DNA of 8,671 bases from Mariprofundaceae bacterium (GTDB lineage: Bacteria > Pseudomonadota > Zetaproteobacteria > Mariprofundales > Mariprofundaceae). The position numbers and the translations under genes were made by a program. The notes below the pieces were generated by a model, which did not search any database, was not told the DNA's origin, and was given only the letters and a program-made list of their open reading frames with translations. Positions 7,866-8,671 of this stretch are shown one piece after another (positions within the stretch are counted from its first letter, which is position 1; each line of letters begins with the position of its first letter). Location of the stretch: contig JAUZQL010000199.1 of assembly GCA_030950975.1 (NCBI GenBank), forward strand, positions 1-8,671, read 5' to 3'.

Positions 7866-8491
7866 CGAATCTTTTTTTGAATGATTTGCTGAATCTGTTG
7901 TTGAATCGTCTCAATGGAAGCCGAAGCATCCAAACGAATGATACGTTCTTGATTCACTTGGTAGATATGTCCAAAGGCTTGGTGAACACGTTGATGAAAA
8001 GCCATCACTTCATCATCTAAGCGATTGGCTTGTTCACCTGCCTGTTGACGTTTTTCTAAGCGTAACATGGCTATTTCAATACTCACATCGAACCAAAATG
8101 TTTGATGTGGCACACACCCAGCTTCTGCAAATGCCAGCATCGCAGTTAAATCTAATTTTTCATCTAAACCTCGGGCTGCCAACTGATATGCCAAGGTTGA
8201 ATCCGAATAGCGATCACATAAGACCCACACGCCCGCTTGCAATGCAGGTTGAATCACTTCTTTCACATGTTGCGCACGATCTGCCAAAAACATCAAGAGT
8301 TCACATTCAGGTATGGGCGTAAACTCCCCTGATAACAACATGCGGCGAATTTCTACACCCAGTGGCGTACCCCCTGGTTGTTTTGTCTGCAAGACTTGCT
8401 TGCCTTGATGGCGTAACCATGCGGTTGTCAGTTGAAGTTGTGTGCTCTTACCACATCCATCCGCACCTTCAAAGGTGATCAATTGATTCAA
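7859..8491 (-). CDS. tmk: Thymidylate kinase (dTMP kinase)
   Basis: The enzyme phosphorylates dTMP to dTDP with ATP, a required step of dTTP synthesis in the cytoplasm. The 210-residue product is full length. Motifs: P-loop GADGCGKST at 9-17; the dTMP-site loop QPGGTPLG at 38-45; DRY at 93-95 followed by SDSTLAYQ; and a LID region around 148-160 (RQQAGEQANRLDDE). The usual R-E-P-G-G-T reads K-Q-P-G-G-T here, a conservative change. The start is TTG at 8491, chosen because AGGGG (8499-8503) sits seven bases upstream and no in-frame ATG lies nearby; it gives the usual short run before ITFEG. The gene overlaps holB by 7 bp downstream, forming a two-gene operon. Confidence 0.95.
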   Translation of the reverse strand: MNQLITFEGADGCGKSTQLQLTTAWLRHQGKQVLQTKQPGGTPLGVEIRRMLLSGEFTPIPECELLMFLADRAQHVKEVIQPALQAGVWVLCDRYSDSTLAYQLAARGLDEKLDLTAMLAFAEAGCVPHQTFWFDVSIEIAMLRLEKRQQAGEQANRLDDEVMAFHQRVHQAFGHIYQVNQERIIRLDASASIETIQQQIQQIIQKKIRC

Positions 8492-8498
8492 ACGATTG

Positions 8499-8503
8499 CC
8501 CCT
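8499..8503 (-). promoter_or_regulatory. Ribosome-binding site supporting the TTG start of tmk
   Basis: AGGGG on the minus strand is followed by seven bases and then TTG at 8491. The only nearby upstream ATG (8514-8516 on the minus strand) opens a frame that stops after four codons. Confidence 0.75.
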
Positions 8504-8562
8504 ATATTTTAGTCATATATAGTCATTCAAGCATGAAAGTATCGTCATTCCATGCTTAGGAA

Positions 8563-8650
8563 GTGTGGCTTTAGCCACGCCCTGATACTTCAGTCAGCGC
8601 GGCTAAAGCCGCACCCTGATACTTCATTCAGCGCGGCTAAAGCCGCACCC
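8563..8650. repeat. 34-bp palindromic repeat array (REP/BIME-like), about 2.6 units
   Basis: Three units start at 8563, 8597 and 8631. Each begins with an 18-base palindrome around a GGC/GCC stem; units 1 and 2 continue with a shared linker, CCTGATACTTCA, while unit 3 breaks off after its palindrome at about 8650. Units 2 and 3 have identical palindromes (GCGCGGCTAAAGCCGCAC). The unit 1 palindrome read in reverse complement matches unit 2 at 16 of 18 bases, so it is inverted relative to the others while its linker is not. The array lies about 70 bp upstream of tmk, outside any recognised gene. The rest of the upstream stretch (8492-8562) holds only short AT-rich motifs. Confidence 0.85.
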
Positions 8651-8671
8651 CCAGAGTCATGAACACACAGC

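Noticed and set aside
8492..8540. tmk promoter
   Set aside because: TATATAT is present, but no -35 lies at 16-18 bp with a reasonable match; not listed as a feature.
8563..8650. CRISPR array
   Set aside because: The units are tandem with no unique spacers; the whole 34 bp repeats and there are fewer than three units.

Overview
The window looks like chromosomal DNA from a Gram-negative member of the Pseudomonadota with AT-leaning composition (roughly 40% GC by eye, not counted). The evidence is two predicted outer-membrane beta-barrels, one of them MipA/OmpV-like, a lipoprotein signal, and an overlapping tmk-holB pair of the kind common in gammaproteobacteria and relatives. I cannot fix the genus. 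A gammaproteobacterial or zetaproteobacterial source would fit, but that is a guess. Seven protein genes are well supported; six lie on the minus strand and one on the plus strand.

Layout, left to right. Positions 1-241 contain no recognised gene but hold a 179-bp segment bounded by 25-bp near-perfect inverted repeats (24 of 25 matches), which looks like a small non-autonomous or decayed mobile element ending four bases beyond the trxB stop. Next is trxB (thioredoxin reductase, minus), then a MipA/OmpV-family outer-membrane protein (minus). Divergent from the latter, 45 bp away, is the one plus-strand gene. It encodes an amino-acid-binding-protein-like lipoprotein whose two ligand-binding lobes are split by a membrane segment, as in prokaryotic ionotropic glutamate receptors (GluR0 type), but with a degenerate pore filter. 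A strong bidirectional terminator separates it from the convergent glgP (glycogen phosphorylase, minus). Upstream of glgP come a small outer-membrane barrel protein of unknown function (minus), then holB (DNA polymerase III delta prime) and tmk (thymidylate kinase), which overlap by 7 bp. The right end carries about two and a half 34-bp palindromic repeat units.

Functional view. Most genes are housekeeping: redox (TrxB), storage-glucan breakdown (GlgP), dTTP supply (Tmk) and the clamp loader (HolB). tmk and holB are probably one translationally coupled operon. The others look like separate transcription units, because a hairpin terminator with a UUCG loop sits between the barrel gene and glgP and candidate promoters precede trxB, glgP and the barrel gene. 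Four start codons were revised to agree with Shine-Dalgarno spacing or were checked against it: trxB at 1177, glgP at 5957, the barrel gene at 6826, and tmk at 8491 (a TTG start).

The least ordinary parts are the GluR0-like lipoprotein with the altered filter, the inverted-repeat element beside trxB, and the right-end repeat array, whose first palindrome is flipped relative to the next and shows a compensatory base-pair change.
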